Shown here: positions 5,503-5,654 of the stretch, in pieces | Position numbering within the stretch: position 1 is the stretch's first letter | How the letters are laid out: every line of letters starts with the position of its first letter | Source of the DNA: Chloroflexota bacterium | GTDB lineage: Bacteria > Chloroflexota > Anaerolineae > B4-G1 | Reading direction: 5' to 3' | DNA: 5,654 bases | Assembly: GCA_003648125.1 (NCBI GenBank) | Contig: QMOE01000191.1 | Location: 1-5,654 of the forward strand | Position numbers and translations under genes: made by a program | The notes under the pieces: generated by a model | What the model was told of the DNA's origin: nothing | What the model saw: the letters and a program-made list of their open reading frames with translations, nothing else | Databases searched by the model: none

Positions 5503-5577
5503 ATTCACCACCGGACGGGATAGCGCCACAATTATAGAATTACCCTGCAACATTTGCGTTGTCTGCGAGAATTTTTA

Positions 5578-5653
5578 GGACACGGATTACACGGATAAAC
5601 ACAGATAGGAGAAAGAAGTAAAATCCGTGAAAATCTGTGTGAATCCGCGTCCC
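5578..5653. repeat. Imperfect palindromic dispersed repeat (acacggat-type)
   Basis: The left arm (5578-5606), made of cacggatt/acacggat/acacagat units, is matched by the reverse complement of 5624-5653 at about 23 of 30 aligned positions, giving an imperfect hairpin with a short purine-rich loop. Repeats built from 'cacggattacacggat' and 'aatccgtgtaatccgtgtcc' strings are, to my recollection, widespread in intergenic DNA of Chloroflexota and other phyla. The element may continue past the window edge. From 5503 to 5577 I see only AT-richer spacer with a lone TATAAT on the - strand (5531-5536). Confidence 0.7.
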
Positions 5654-5654
5654 C

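Noticed and set aside
5531..5536. Second TATAAT on the - strand as an upstream tandem promoter.
   Set aside because: No -35 like sequence lies at 16-18 bases and there is no extended -10 TG, so it is unsupported.

Overview
The window looks like a piece of a GC-rich bacterial chromosome, most likely from Chloroflexota (Anaerolineae-like). This assignment is inference from style. The secreted proteins carry long Pro/Thr/Ser linkers, the left edge holds an Rpn-type protein with a low-complexity QGLQ array, a PG_binding_4/serine-hydrolase protein sits beside a PD40-propeller lipoprotein, and several dispersed palindromic repeats lie in the non-coding DNA. No 16S rRNA or other marker is present, so the phylum cannot be proved here.

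Left part (1-4217, all + strand): first, the C-terminal end of a gene cut by the window edge, resembling Rpn/PD-(D/E)XK nuclease-transposase proteins. Then two genes 11 bases apart, probably one transcript. The first (490-2322) is a membrane-anchored protein with PG_binding_4-like domains and a class A beta-lactamase-like serine hydrolase domain. The second (2334-4178) is a lipoprotein that joins a six-blade TolB/PD40-type propeller to a zinc D-Ala-D-Ala carboxypeptidase (M15/VanY-like) domain. Both seem to act on peptidoglycan outside the cytoplasmic membrane. A 12-bp-stem hairpin ends this unit at 4183-4217.

Right part (4221-5654, - strand): a convergent gene (5087 down to 4221) encodes the ATPase of an ABC-2-type exporter. 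No permease gene is visible. Its upstream DNA is the most interesting stretch. A perfect-consensus extended -10 sigma70 promoter (5474-5502) points toward the gene. It is followed by a possible 30-codon Arg-rich leader ORF with a Shine-Dalgarno-like sequence, then two tandem, sequence-related intrinsic terminators (5294-5330 and 5241-5274), then a 15-bp perfect inverted repeat with a 68-base loop (5111-5208), and finally a strong ribosome binding site and the ATG. This layout suggests either an attenuated 5' leader of about 380 nt controlling the ABC gene, or a separate small RNA made just upstream of it. The right edge (5578-5653) is an imperfect palindromic dispersed repeat.
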